From NCBI GenBank assembly GCA_024449915.1, contig JAMZAV010006724.1, forward strand, positions 58,759 to 122,758: 64,000 nt of DNA. Direction: 5' to 3'. The DNA is from Sweltsa coloradensis. Lineage: Eukaryota; Arthropoda; Insecta; Plecoptera; Chloroperlidae. The stretch's first letter is position 1. Each line of letters begins with the position of its first letter. The translations under genes and the position numbers were made by a program. Positions 1 through 10,758 of the stretch are shown here, in pieces. Below the pieces are notes generated by a model, which was given only the letters and a program-made list of their open reading frames with translations, had not been told where the DNA came from and did not search any database.

Positions 1-648
1 TTTTGTACAGGTTTCTAAAACGTGTTTTATAGTTAAAACTTTGCCACACTCATCACAAATGGGAGGGTCTTCACCTCTTAGAAGATATCCGTGAGTGAGG
101 TATATGTACCCGATTCTTAAACGAGCCAGAACCATTTCTTCACGGCGAGAGGAGCGACGTGAAGAGATCCAATCTGCCGTGCTATTCTTGATTTGGCGCA
201 ATTTATTGTTTTCTATCTTGTTCCAGAAATATTGCTATTGCTCTTTAAGCTTTTGTTTACAAAATGCTTTTAAATCTGAAGGTATGATTAGCTGACAGTC
301 TATGCTGTCCTTTTCGCATGCTGATTTTGCACATTTGTATGCTACTTTGTTACCTAAGATCCCGGAATGACCAGGGACCCAACAAAATACTACAGACTTT
401 TGTTTAGAGGAAAGCTTTGTAAGTATAATCTGAATCTTGTGAATTATGGGATGACTTGGATAAATTTCAGACATTGCTTCCAGGGAACTCAAAGAGTCTG
501 TGCAGATTAGAAACTTTGGTTCGTTACTCCTTTGAACATATAGTAGGCTTTGGAATAGTGCAAACAGTTCAGCATTATACACACTGAACATTGGGTGGAG
601 GTGGAAAGTGAAGTTACCTGCATCAGTAGTATAAGCACAACCAGGGGC
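1..648 (-). pseudogene. LINE fragment: RNase H domain and C-terminal tail
   Basis: Reading leftwards, the frame gives a ribonuclease H core of a non-LTR retrotransposon. It has ICTDSLSSLEA around an active-site Asp, then CWVPGHSGILGNK near 370-400, the usual final RNase H block. After an in-frame stop near 262 the frame continues with ARLRIGYIYLTHGYLL and a zinc-knuckle-like CDECG...KHVLETC, the normal tail of I/Nimb-type LINEs. RNase H removes template RNA during target-primed reverse transcription. The first RNase H strand, with its catalytic Asp, is missing because other DNA begins at about 649. The remaining upstream part of the element lies at 1766-2406. The 3' end runs off the window. 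Confidence 0.85.
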
Positions 649-870
649 GCCGGATTTTGAAAATTCTGAGGGGCGCTCAACTTTGTGGAGAAGGGACCAA
701 GCACGGGGGGTTTGGGGGGCGGAGCAACCCAACATAGCGCCGCAGGCGAAATCTTTGAAAATCACGTTTTTATAGTGCATTTAGTGCGTTTTAGACAAAA
801 ATAGGGGGCTGGATGCAATACCGAAATACTGTAGTTTTTGTACCGCAAAAACTAGAAAACTACCAACAAG
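649..870. repeat. Dispersed repeat F, copy 1
   Basis: This G-rich stretch contains CCAAGCACGGGGGGTTTGGG, followed by GCAGGCGAAA, an ATCACGTTTTTATAGTG segment and ACTAGAAAAC. The same series recurs in the same orientation at 56127-56290. It sits exactly where the RNase H frame of the flanking LINE is broken, so it arrived by insertion or was carried with the neighbouring element. No ends or target duplication could be defined. Confidence 0.6.
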
Positions 871-1005
871 AGAATTGGAAACTAACGAGATAGATCATCA
901 TGTTACCAAAACAATGCAATTTTTTACAGTAAAAACTAGAAAACCGTAAAAAAAAAAATGGAAGTGCGAGATTGACCATGTTACAACCATCGAATATGCA
1001 TATCA
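871..1005. other. Short unassigned spacer
   Basis: AT-rich DNA between repeat F and the asymmetric element that starts at 1006. Nothing recognisable is seen. It is part of the foreign DNA that separates the two halves of the flanking LINE. Confidence 0.4.
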
Positions 1006-1589
1006 CTAGGAAAACGCTAAAGTCCCGCCGCGTTGATGGATGAGCTTTTTTGTAAGTCCTTAGTTGGCATAGGACCACTTTTCCTTTGCAAGTGCTTTTT
1101 GAATACATTGTAGGTGATTGTTGTAAAGTTTCTATTGTTATTTGTTAATTGTTATTATAAACCTCAAAAAATTCATATTAAAACCTTTATTTCTATGGAT
1201 TCTTAACTTTTTCAACTTTTTCTTTCAAAAGGTATTACATCACCATTACCTTAATGTCCATGTGAAATATGAACGTTGTAGCCCCATCCATCTGGTCAAA
1301 ATCGGCCCAAATGTCACAAAAATATCACACTAAAAATAAAAAATAAAAAAAATCGTAAAAGTACGATATTCATGAGAAATATTTCTTTGATTGTACCCAA
1401 AAACGAGGCACGTCTAAGCTCAGAGATTTTGAAGGTTCCCTACAATTTTCATCAAGATCGCATATGCCATTTGCCCGGAATCGTGCAAACAAACAGACAG
1501 AAAAACAAAAAAACAAACAAACAAACAAACATTGGAGTTAAATTTTTTGAGGGGTCAGTGAATATTGAAGTCTTCGCTTTGCTCATCCA
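1006..1589 (-). mobile_element. Small asymmetric (Helentron-like) element, family A1
   Basis: Read on the minus strand, it starts with TGGATGAGCAAAGCG at 1589 and ends with a GCGTTTTCCTAG tail at 1006. The complementary GCTCATCCA lies just inside the 3' tail, so the inverted repeats are asymmetric. The base after CTAG is T on this strand. The interior has no long open frame and holds runs such as (AAAC)n near 1500. Related copies are at 9314-10062, 20641-21383 and 23230-25168. It lies inside the LINE whose parts flank it, so it is the younger insertion. Confidence 0.7.
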
Positions 1590-1765
1590 ATTACGTTCGC
1601 GATCGTGTCCAACAATCATGAGCCTTCCTGCATGACTCAAGTGAGTTTGACGTTTGACTAGCTCTAGCATAGCATATCAGTTCTCAGCGTGAGCACTGTC
1701 GAGTGTCGAGCATGGCCACTCTTTTGGTGGGGATTCCGGTTCGAGCATATGGAAGTGAAGAAGGG
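1590..1765. other. Unassigned DNA between element A1 and the LINE
   Basis: This is non-repetitive sequence with no frame worth reporting. It probably belongs to the foreign DNA that splits the LINE, because the LINE frame stops at about 1796 and the weak coding trace fades by 1766. Confidence 0.3.
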
Positions 1766-2406
1766 CATGTGTACAAGTGAAAAATAGAAACCTTTTCAGC
1801 TATGGTCATGAAAATGAGAGCGTATTTCTTGAAATAATGCTTGGAATTGAGTATTGGATGTAAGACTCTTTTTGTATCGAGACAGTTTGGTAATGCAAGT
1901 CGGTTTGCAGAGCGTCCAAGGTGGAATTGAACCGTAGGACGTTATTAAGGCTAAAAGTAATGTTATGTGCAATTTCTCCAACAGTTCAAGCGAACGAATG
2001 CCTACTGGTCTAATTGCTTTCGGACGTAAGAAACAACAATTTTTAAAAGGGGGATCTAAAACTGCATTGTGGGAAGGGTTTTTGGGGTGACCTTTTAACG
2101 ACGCCACATAATTAAGCATCAAGTGATTCCTTCTAGTGAGTAATGATGGTTCTCCTGCTTCGTTGTATAGGCTATTAACAGGACTGGTTCGGAATGCGCC
2201 TGTTAACAATCGAATACCAGTGGGGTGTAATGTATCCAACGTCCTAATGTATGAAGGCCTAGCAGAGTTGTAAATAAAGCTAGAAAAGTCCAATTTTGAG
2301 CAGATAAGTGCTCTGTATAAATTGCAGCATGATAGTTCGGTCTGCACCCCATGAAGCTGATTGTAACAAATAAGGGCGAGGTTTATGCCCACCTTGACCA
2401 ACATAA
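1766..2406 (-). pseudogene. LINE fragment: C-terminal part of reverse transcriptase
   Basis: A 202-residue frame on the minus strand matches the thumb and connection region after the RT catalytic core of I/Nimb-like LINEs. LYRALICSKLDFSSFIYNSA and the stretch GIRLLTGAFRTSPVNSLYNEAGEPSL are both characteristic. The RT palm with its YxDD box should lie upstream, above 2406, but is not present. The frame ends at a stop near 1797, where an RNase H domain should follow. That domain is found at 1-648, so the two pieces form one element split by about 1.1 kb of inserted DNA. Confidence 0.8.
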
Positions 2407-2984
2407 TTTGAAAGGTAGTAGGCTAATGTTGTGTTTATAAAAAAGTTTGTTTGGTTCCATTAATTTGAACGGTCATCAAATTCTAGCAATTAATGCAAAA
2501 CCTAAAAATGTCAATTATTGCTGCATCGGAAAAAGTTTGCAAGTCCGTAAGTTCTACCTATGAGCAAAAAAAAGTTGTTTTATACTCTCATGGGTAACAT
2601 AGAAACTCATGTTCAAAGTTTAAAAATAATTTAAAATATTAGTACAGTAGTTGGTAACATTCTGGTGGAATGACCCACCTACCTAGTTCAAAGATCCCCT
2701 TAAAATACCAACCAGATGATCATATTACCCTTTTCCGGCAGAGAACAAACAGACAACCAAACAACATATAACTCAATATATTTTTCTCAGGATAGGCCCT
2801 AGTCCTATAGAAATTCAAAACTATTCAAGAAACATTTTTCCGGACTGCTATTAAAAATTTCAGGAATATCCGGACCCTCCACAAACGCTTATTGCACAAT
2901 AACCATGTAAATATAAGACTTTCATGATACAAAATTTTCCAACCACACTTTCGGATCATAATGCACAATGATTACATTTAAAAA
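2407..2984. other. AT-rich unassigned spacer
   Basis: No open frame, structural RNA or clear repeat boundary is seen. A short GAACAAACAGACAACCAAAC run near 2742 resembles the interior of the small asymmetric elements found elsewhere in the window, so an old fragment may be present. Confidence 0.3.
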
Positions 2985-5546
2985 GAAACATTGCCTAAAC
3001 CTCTAAATGACACTATGAAATTTCAGGGGAGGTCATTTAATGATGAAAATATAAAAATGTTTCTGGATAACCTTGCAAATGAAACTTGGGTGGGGGTGCT
3101 ACATGCAGTAGATACAAATGAAAATACAATACTTTTCTTAGCATCTTTAAAAGTCACTACGAAGCGTGTTTTCCAAAACGGCAAAAACAGACTACTAAAA
3201 CGAAAAGTTGGATTACTCCGCAGCTCAAAAACACTGGTAAACAACTTAAACAACTCCATCATCAAATGAAATACCATAATGATATGGAAACAAAGCTTAA
3301 GTATCAGGCCCTTAAATCAAATATAAAAAAGACTTGAAGAAGGCAAAACGCGTAAATAATAACAATTTTATTACAAAAGCTAAAATAAAAGTAGAGCCAT
3401 TTGGCAAATAGTACGCAAAGAAACGTTCTCAACGAATACAAAACAATTGAAAAACATTAAACTGCATATTAGGGGAACAAATAAACGGACCGGTATGTTG
3501 AAAACCCACTAGAGGTTGCCTCAGAATTTAATACGTTTTTTGCAAATGCTTTCAAATCAGTGAGTCCAGACGACCAGCCACAAAGCAAGAGAATAACCAA
3601 TAACGGGGAAGACGAAGACCCAATGGAGATGATAAAAAAACATAGTGAACCGTTAGGGAACTCGTTGACTTTGACACCGGTCACGGAAAAGGAGTTAGTG
3701 GAAACTGTCCTAAAACTAAAAAACACAACAGCGTGCGGGTGGGATGACATCTCAACGCTAATAATAAAAAAAAGCGTTCACTTAATAAAAGGGCCATTAA
3801 CCCATATATTTAATAACTCGCTAGAGACCGGTATCTTTCCAAATAATCTAAGGCTATCCGTGGTCTCTCCTCTTTATAAAAAAGAGGACCCAGCTAATAT
3901 TAACAACTATAGGCCAATCTCAATGTTGCCAATATTTGCAAAGGTACTGGAATCATTAGTACAATTTCGAGTCGTCCAGTTCCTGGAAAGTAATAATGTA
4001 ATATCAAAATCACAACATGGTTATCAAAAAAAAATCGACTATAACGGCTCTAGCAGAATTGGAAAATCTTACTCTGAAAGCAATGGATAAGGGAGAATAT
4101 GCTTTGGGCATTTTTTGCGATCTGACAAAAGCGTTCGACTGTGTTGACCATAATGTACTTCTTAGCAAGCTAGATTTCTATGGTATAAGAGGGTGGCATG
4201 GAAGTGGTTTAAATCGTATCTTGGGGAAGAAAACAAAAAGTAAAAATAAGATATAATAAGAGAGGGCTTTGTACAGAATTCTCTTCAAACTGGTTAGAGA
4301 TGGTGACCGGAGTCACAAAAAGGTTCGGTCCTTAGTCCTACCCTCTTCCTTGTTTATATAAATGATCTACAAAAATATATTAAAGAAATAACGTTAATTC
4401 TTTTTGCAGACGACATAACAGCGCTGCTATTTAATAAATGTCTGGAAAGCCTCGAGAGGGAAGCAGTAATTATTATTAAACTAATTTACCAATGGCTGGT
4501 AGCAAACAAGTTAGCACTAAATGAGACTAAAACATGCTTTATTCAGTTCCATTTTTGGCAGAAGCATATAGAACATTTCCCAAAATTACAACTTAATGAT
4601 AAAAAAATTGAGCGAGTAACGAATACAGGGTTCCTGGGGGTAATCACAGATGAAAATCTAAACTGGGAAAGCCATATAACCAAACTAAGTTCTAAATTAA
4701 GTTCGGCATCTTTTGCATTGAGGGTGATTAAGGCAGCCACAGGCAAGCAGACAGCTAAGATTGCATATCACGCATATTTCGAGTCACTACTCAGATATGG
4801 AATACAAATATGGGGAAGCACCACTCACCTAGGGGACATTTTCATACTCCAAAAAAAAGCGATAAGGATAATAGGAGGACTAGCCTTCAGAGAGTCCTGT
4901 GTGGCAACATTCATTGAATTAGAGATTCTTACGGTACCATGTATCTATATATATGAATTGTTGAAACTAATTATTAAACAGCAGACAGACAGAGACCAAA
5001 CGTTAAATAAAGACATTCACCAGTATAACACAAGACATAGGGGGATTTTAACATACCACGCAGTAGAACAACTAGGTACCAAAAGGGTTATTGTATTACA
5101 GGCCAAACAATATTCAATAAGCTCCCAAAGGGTATTAGAGAAATAGGAAATAAGGATAAGCAGATAGAGAAAATACACAAGTACCTAGTCAAAAATGCAT
5201 TTTATTCTGTAGAGGCATATTTTTACAGTGTGACCAAATAAACAAAAGGTGGTGTTTGTATAATGCTTAATGCTACAACTTGTTAAATGTTACAATTTTA
5301 ATTACCTAACTTTGAACTAATTTTAACCAATGATTGTGATCCATGGTTGAATTGTTTTTTACATAAGGGTCTGCAGTGTTGTTGCATTTTATGTATTTAT
5401 TATTGTTGTACAGAAACTGGTTGTAGGTAAGTTTTCTTTGGTTTAGTTTTTAGACAAGACTGGATAGGCAATGACATGTAATATACCCAGACCAGCTAAT
5501 GTTGTAACGGGTCAACATTACGAAAATAAAAATGAAATGAATGAAA
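2985..5546 (+). pseudogene. LINE with reverse transcriptase (Jockey/Daphne-like), frameshifted
   Basis: The plus strand carries most of a non-LTR retrotransposon ORF2 in three frames. First comes the linker after the endonuclease (FNDENIKMFLDNLANETW, 3023-3090). The RT follows from about 3690: NNYRPISMLPIFAKVLE at about 3900, then SQHGYQ, a frameshift at about 4020, LTKAFDCVDHNVLLSKLDFYG, a damaged loop after 4190, and the catalytic FADD at about 4400. The C-terminal part at 4618-5146 includes HAYFESLLRYGIQIWGS and HQYNTRHRG. Two or more frameshifts make it dead. The 3' end is a GAAAT/GAATG-type tail near 5525-5546. The clade is judged from sequence character only. Confidence 0.85.
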
Positions 5547-5779
5547 TGACAGCAGCAAGCTGAGCTATCGAGAGGATGGTGTGAATTATAAAACATAAAA
5601 TAATAACTAATATTCATAAAACATTGTGCACTCACCAGAATGTTTAGAGGGGAAGGAAAAATAAGAGCTGCTAGCTCGATATTCAGACAAGGTTGATAGA
5701 CAGCAGCAAGCTGAGCTATCGAGAGGATGAGGTTGGATGGATTAGCTGCTAGCTGGTCCAAAGCGCAACACCAGAACAT
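5547..5779. repeat. Direct repeat of about 150-bp period
   Basis: A 31-base stretch starting with GACAGCAGCAAGCTGAGC and continuing with TATCGAGAGGATG occurs at 5548-5578 and again at 5699-5729. Each copy is associated with AGCTGCTAGCT and CACCAGAA(T/C) segments, so this is two decayed units of a tandem duplication. It begins exactly at the 3' end of the preceding LINE. No matching copy was seen at that LINE's 5' side, so it is probably not its target duplication. Confidence 0.6.
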
Positions 5780-6420
5780 TTTTACAGGAGAGGAGCCTGG
5801 TTTATATACTCGAGATGTCCCTATAGTTAGGTGTAATTAGCTGTTGGCTGATGCAACCTGATGAGATTGTTACATGAGCACAACATGTTGTTGAGATTTT
5901 GATGATTATTTGTCAATCGGGGTTTACCATCGTTTATGCTGTATAGGTTAGTTAAGCTAAGATAATGTATATAGTCCGTCAACTCTAAGGTAAGCACCGC
6001 GCACATTCGACCCATAACACATTGAGTAGAGTAGAGTAGAGTATTATTTGCCGTTTGATCGGTACATTGTAGGCCTACATATATAGGAATCGTCAAAACT
6101 ATGCTAAAACTAGGGTAGGCCTTGTGACTAAAATATAATAATATAATGACATACTATACCAATTAAACACAAATATATAGGTATATACAGATCATCATAC
6201 ATTGTAATGTGACTCATCGATTACGGCGAAACTTAAATTGTAGGCTCTCGTGTCCCACAGCCTCTCACTTCTTGCTCGGTTATTGGGCGCCAGTAATAAA
6301 TATTGATTATTACGAGTTGCTCTACTCATTAGCTGTAAAGCGTTAGATAACAAAAGGGGAAATATCCCGACACAAATAACCATAGACTTGCAATGCAATG
6401 ACAATGTACTCACTACCATG
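5780..6420. other. Unassigned spacer with a short GAGTA microsatellite
   Basis: There is no supported gene. A (GAGTA)4-like run lies near 6025-6045. Minus-strand open frames of 74-109 residues in and beside this stretch have no recognisable motifs and probably occur by chance. Confidence 0.4.
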
Positions 6421-8060
6421 TGCGTACTGTAAGGTAGACCCTTACCCTTCAGTGCACACTCGGCTCACCGGACCTCCGGGTCTCCCAGAGAGATGCCCTC
6501 GGCTGGCTGCGCCCGCTGTGCGTACTGGATCGCTGGCACACCTGCATAGCCTAGTTTCTAGATCTATTGTTTTCTAAGCTAATGGGCTGGCTGATGGCCT
6601 GAGAGATAAAAAGGAGCAAAATTGGTACAGTGAAGGACATTCTGGGTAATGCACTCGTACACTGTAAAAGATTGGAATTCCGTGATATAATGTACTCAAA
6701 CAACAGGTGATACAAAAGATTAGAAAAAGTGACGCTAATATTGAATTCCAATGCATTGGTAAATACCCCCTTTTAAATTGAACATTGAATATTGATACAG
6801 TGATATGGCCTAAAATTATTACATAAATTTTGGTACTCAACACTGTCCTTCCGTTGACCTCATGGTTATTGTAGACGACGCGTAGATTCACACGAATACG
6901 AAGCGTAGTTGTGGGGGAGGGAAAAGTTGGCTTGAGGCGGAAACCTGACGTTAGCGTCCCCTGACTTGGGAGGCGAACCGGTTGCGCGTCGGCGTCGAAT
7001 TCCACGGTACCTAGGATGATTGGACCCGAACTGCTCATCAGATAGGGTTCTATCCGGCACTGCCCTCTGCCTCACGCACTGGCTCGCGTGGGCGATCCAA
7101 CGGTGCTGGCTATCGTCGTGTGGGCATCGGGAGGATCAACAGGACGACACCGTATGGAAAACCTCAACATGAGGTGGACCTACTAGGTACAGGTTGTTTG
7201 GTTCCTGGGATCTCCTCGTGTCTCCACGTGGTCAGATTTAGACGGAATTTCGATTATCATCGAAATGACGGATGGGTTTATTTAGATTTCAAACTTGAGT
7301 TCCGAAAAGGATTAATTTAGATAGGTTTGGTTGTGGTTGAGATAGGTTTAGAGGAAATTCCAAGGAATTGCGTGGTCGTCATGGAGCGCGGCTTGAGGTA
7401 GCCACATGGCGTGGCCGCTCTTCCCCTCAAAACTCCGCTAAATTTTATATAATATGAATAAAAATGCTTAGCTCCAACTTACAGTTCCTCTGTCCTTTGC
7501 CTTGACCCGATAAACCACTGCCATTTCGGCTTCTTTTACGAATAGCTCACTCGGACTGTGTCGCAACGCGCACTCAGGTATAGCACCTGAACACTCACCA
7601 AGTACAAAACACCAGTGAACGACCAACGCGTTCCTCTTCGAGGTCGGGTAGCTGCCCTGGCTTGCAGAACAACAACCTGCGCCGCACGACCGGACTATCC
7701 CCAGCCCCTATTGGTCAGTGCTCGGCGTGCTCTCATATCAACCACTCCTGCGCTAGCCGCTTCGCATCCAGATTACAGCCGCTAGTTGCACACAGATAAA
7801 TCTAGCGGTACAAGTGCACAGCGTTGCAACCTCTGCAACCTGCACTTGCCACACCGTCGTCGCATACACCCCTCTCATTGGTGCATCTGAACTTCCCGCT
7901 GGAAATCGAATCGAAATTGCTAGATTCTCAGAACTGGGTTGACGAGGCTTCACCCGAAACATCGCCAAACTAGCTCTCTTGCCAGCCAAGGTCAAGTGAA
8001 AATTAACCCAGCGGAAATTATGCCCCTGTTTAGGACACAATCCCTGGCTCCTAGGCTTAT
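6421..8060. other. GC-richer region of unknown nature
   Basis: Base composition changes from AT-rich to mixed, with many CpG dinucleotides, notably at 6440-6550, 6890-7140 and 7490-8050. Open frames occur on both strands, the longest being minus 7038-6574 (154 residues). None has a domain, catalytic motif or splice pattern I recognise. The stretch could be a CpG-rich gene flank with 5' exons, an old LTR-type or other mobile element, or unmasked low-copy DNA. No terminal repeats were found around it. Confidence 0.3.
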
Positions 8061-8286
8061 TACATCATATTGAAAATATATTATATTAACAATAAATTAT
8101 CATTGAAGATGATGATTCATTTGATGGCTAATTAATTTACATATAATTATGGAAATTAATTGCGAAAAATTTAATTAGGGCAGAGGGCAAGGCGATCCGT
8201 TACCGTAACATTGCAACATTGTAAAGAAATAAACCTTCTCTTTGGGGTTTTTAACAAGACATCGAAACGAACCAACGTAAAAAGTT
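8061..8286. other. AT-rich spacer
   Basis: This is A/T-rich DNA with short direct motifs (AATTAATT and similar) and no gene. It follows an abrupt drop in GC content at about 8060. Confidence 0.3.
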
Positions 8287-8840
8287 TATCAATTAGGCCT
8301 ATCATCATCTGACATTGACAAAAATATTTTATGTTTATTTTTTGGTTGAGCAGTAGCCTAGATGCCCAATATAGACCTAGACAATTATAGTGAAATTTAT
8401 GAGGTAGGGGCTATAGGCCTACCTCGGACATATTCCTGCTCATATATTTTTGGTTAGAAGGGTATTTTTTTAAACACATCTAGGCCTACTATTGTCTACA
8501 AACTGACATAGGCCCTAGGCCTACTTGGGAAAAAATTCTCGGTAAAATTGTAGGATGTAAGATAGCATAGGCCTATTAACAATAACATTTTTTTAAGTAG
8601 GCCTATGACAGTTTATACCCAATAATACAGTAGGTAGGCTAGGTAGGCTATGTTTTTTTTTAATTAGCCTTCCAACCAAACAATTGTGAGCAGGAATATG
8701 TCCGGGGTAGGCCTACGTTATAAATTTCATATTTCACTATGGTATAATCGTCTATAGGCCTATTGGGCCTACTGCTTAAAACAGAAAAATAAATAAAAAA
8801 TAGTCTTGGCAATGTCAGATGATCAAAATTGATAAACTAG
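8287..8840. mobile_element. Fold-back element with ~180-bp imperfect inverted arms
   Basis: The left arm (about 8285-8470) contains CATCATCTGACATTG, GAGCAGTAG, GTGAAAT and GGACATATTCCTGCTCA. The right arm (about 8664-8840) contains the same blocks in reverse complement and reverse order. About 190 bases separate the arms. There is no coding capacity. This is the structure of a MITE or fold-back transposon. TAGGCCTA octamers are scattered through both arms. Confidence 0.7.
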
Positions 8841-8937
8841 GTAGGTAGACCCTACTAGGCCTACTTTGAAAAAAGTAATGAGGCCGATAGATTCACCTAA
8901 ACTAGTACAAGTACAACACTAACAGTATTTCTGATTA

Positions 8938-9223
8938 CTAGGGAAACGCCAAAGTCGTTGTTAAACGAGTGAGTGAGCTATGTGTTGAGTACCCCATAAC
9001 ATATTACTTTTCTTCCCCCTACCTTAGGCCTCCCTAGCCTATCATAGGCTAGAGAGGCGCATAACGGCCTTACAGTTGACGCGCCCGTATCGGCGTATAC
9101 CAACTAAACTTAAAAAAACTATTATTTATGTGAATTTAATTATCAATCTTAAATGCAAATGTTCCCGGGTACTCAATACATGACTCGCTCACTTGTCTAA
9201 CAACGACTTTGGCGTTTCCCTAG
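8938..9223. mobile_element. Double-ended element C, copy 1
   Basis: Both ends are the same 3'-type terminus in opposite orientation: CTAGGGAAACGCCAAAGTCG at 8938 and its complement ending GGCGTTTCCCTAG at 9223. Outside bases are A on the left and T on the right, so each terminus sees T on its own strand. Inside both ends lies GTTGTTAAACGAGTGAG-type sequence (CTTGTCTAAC at the right end). The middle is unlike the middles of the copies at 30654-30833 and 31328-31505. Confidence 0.65.
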
Positions 9224-9304
9224 TCAAGTTGGCTAAAGCGCCCTTATAGCCGAAATATGGGAGACGTGGGTTCAATACCCTGGTCGGGAAAGATTTTGTA
9301 ATTT
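9224..9304 (+). repeat. tRNA-like (SINE-type) block
   Basis: AGTTGGCTAAAGCG resembles a pol III A box, and GGGTTCAATACCC about 45 bases later resembles a B box. The sequence cannot fold as a complete tRNA and is followed by non-tRNA DNA, so it is best read as the head of a tRNA-derived SINE or a captured tRNA pseudogene. A second copy lies at 32438-32524 in the same relation to a family B element. Confidence 0.5.
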
Positions 9305-9313
9305 CTGGATTGT

Positions 9314-10062
9314 TGGATGAGCGAAGCGAAGACTTCAATTTGACTTTGTGTTTTTTTGTTTGTTTTTTACTTACGTTACCCCAAGAAAAATAGCTCGGGT
9401 GTTTTGTTTTTGTTAGTTTTTTTGTCTGTTTGTTCGCTCTCTACCGGGCAAACGGCATTTGCGATCTTGATGAAAATTGGAGGGGACCTTCGAAACCTCT
9501 GAACTTAGAGCTGTATTGTTTTTGGGAACAATCGACGTAATATTTCTCATAAATATCGTACTTTTACGATTTTTTTTTCAATTTTTATTGTGATTTTTTC
9601 GTTATATTTGGCAAACGGTTTCTCCGATATTGATGAAACTTTATCGGAACGTTTAAAATCACTTAAGTCATATATGTTATGATTTTAGAGACATTTGAAA
9701 AAATATTTCTTATAGAAATCGTACTTTTACGATTTTTTCTCCGGTTTTTAATGCGATATTTTCGTGATATTTGGGCCGATTTTGACCAAACGGGTGGGGC
9801 TACAACGTTCATATTTTACATTGACATAAAGATTATGGTGATGTAGTGTCTCTTGAAAGAAAAAGTTGAAAAATTGGTCAAAATTGGTCGAAAAAGGTTT
9901 TACTATAGGCCTTTTACAGGTGTATAATTAACAAGTAGCTTACTATCAAGTAACGAAAGAAAAAGTAATGAGATTCCACTTAAAAACGTAATCATTCCAC
10001 AGAAATATTCCAAAAAATGCTCATCCATCAACGCGACTGGAAAAAGCGTTCGCGAAGCGGCC
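9314..10062 (+). mobile_element. Asymmetric element A1, nested, type-2 tail
   Basis: It starts TGGATGAGCGAAGCGAAG after a T and ends with ATCAACGCGACTGGAAAAAG, then CGTTCGCGAAGCGGCC. The AACGC/GCGTT hairpin near the end is kept, but the last bases differ from the CTAG tail. The corresponding region at 32510-32560 lacks this insertion and joins the two flanks directly, which fixes the boundaries to within a few bases. The interior matches 1006-1589 in reverse, including a T-rich TGTTTTTTTAC tract and ACTTTTACGATTTTTT. Confidence 0.75.
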
Positions 10063-10758
10063 TGGTATTTAAAAAATTATTAAACATGTTTTGAAATGCA
10101 TATAACGCAGTGTAGTCCATCATCTGTGGCAATAGGGCCTACTATGGTAAACATAGCCAGTAGGCCTACGAAATACGTGAAAATATTGCATGGTTTACTC
10201 AATCTACGAGCCGAATTTGGGGGTAGGCCTACCTTGACTTGCAACATTTGATAAACCTTGTACTGTGTACAGAATGTACACGGCATTTCACAGCCAGGTA
10301 AATAACAAACAAAAAATATATTTTCAAAATCTAAACCATTGTCGTTAAAATTATTTCTAAAGCCTATTTTTCAAATTATTATTTCTTGTGGGTTTAAATC
10401 GCAATGGATCTAGCTGATTTTGTTAGCAGTTCTCAGTAAACTCGTACCGGATGTCTGTTAAAAATTTCAACGCAATCTGTTAAGCGATTCGGCTGATTTT
10501 CAACGTACACACACGCACGCAGACTAACAGAATGAGAGCCGTTTGAGTTGAATGGAGATCACTCCGTTTGCTGCGCTCACTCGTTTAATAAACTGGCCAC
10601 TCTATAACAACACATTGATGGATTTTTCTTTGTTTATGCCTTTGCTTCCTGAGTAATGTGAAAATGTAACCTACAACTTTATTCGGGCCAGCGCTTCAAT
10701 TAGATTTACCACAACTGGTTTTGCATGTAGGCCTACGCTCGCTGTAGGCTACATTAAT

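Larger units (their letters stand above)
8938..10588 (-). mobile_element. Composite asymmetric element, family B, with nested insertions
   Basis: Read leftwards, it starts at 10588 with TTAAACGAGTGAGCG-type sequence and reaches a CTAG terminus at 8938 that is followed by T. Its first 160 bases (CTCCATTCAACTCAAACGG, CAGACATCCGGTACGAG and neighbouring blocks) match plus-strand copies at 30151 and 30834 and a second minus-strand copy at 32290-33019. Going left, the interior holds a nested A1 element, a tRNA-like block and a double-ended terminal piece. The copy at 32290-33019 lacks the nested A1 element and serves as an empty site. Confidence 0.6.

Noticed and set aside
235..780. A 181-residue protein starting at Met in repeat F
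   Set aside because: The first ~45 residues are translated repeat F; only the RNase H part is homologous, and its true upstream exon is 1 kb away. It is a LINE relic, not a gene.
5548..5729. 31-base direct repeat as target duplication of the LINE at 2985-5546
   Set aside because: Both copies lie on the 3' side of the LINE and none was seen at its 5' side.
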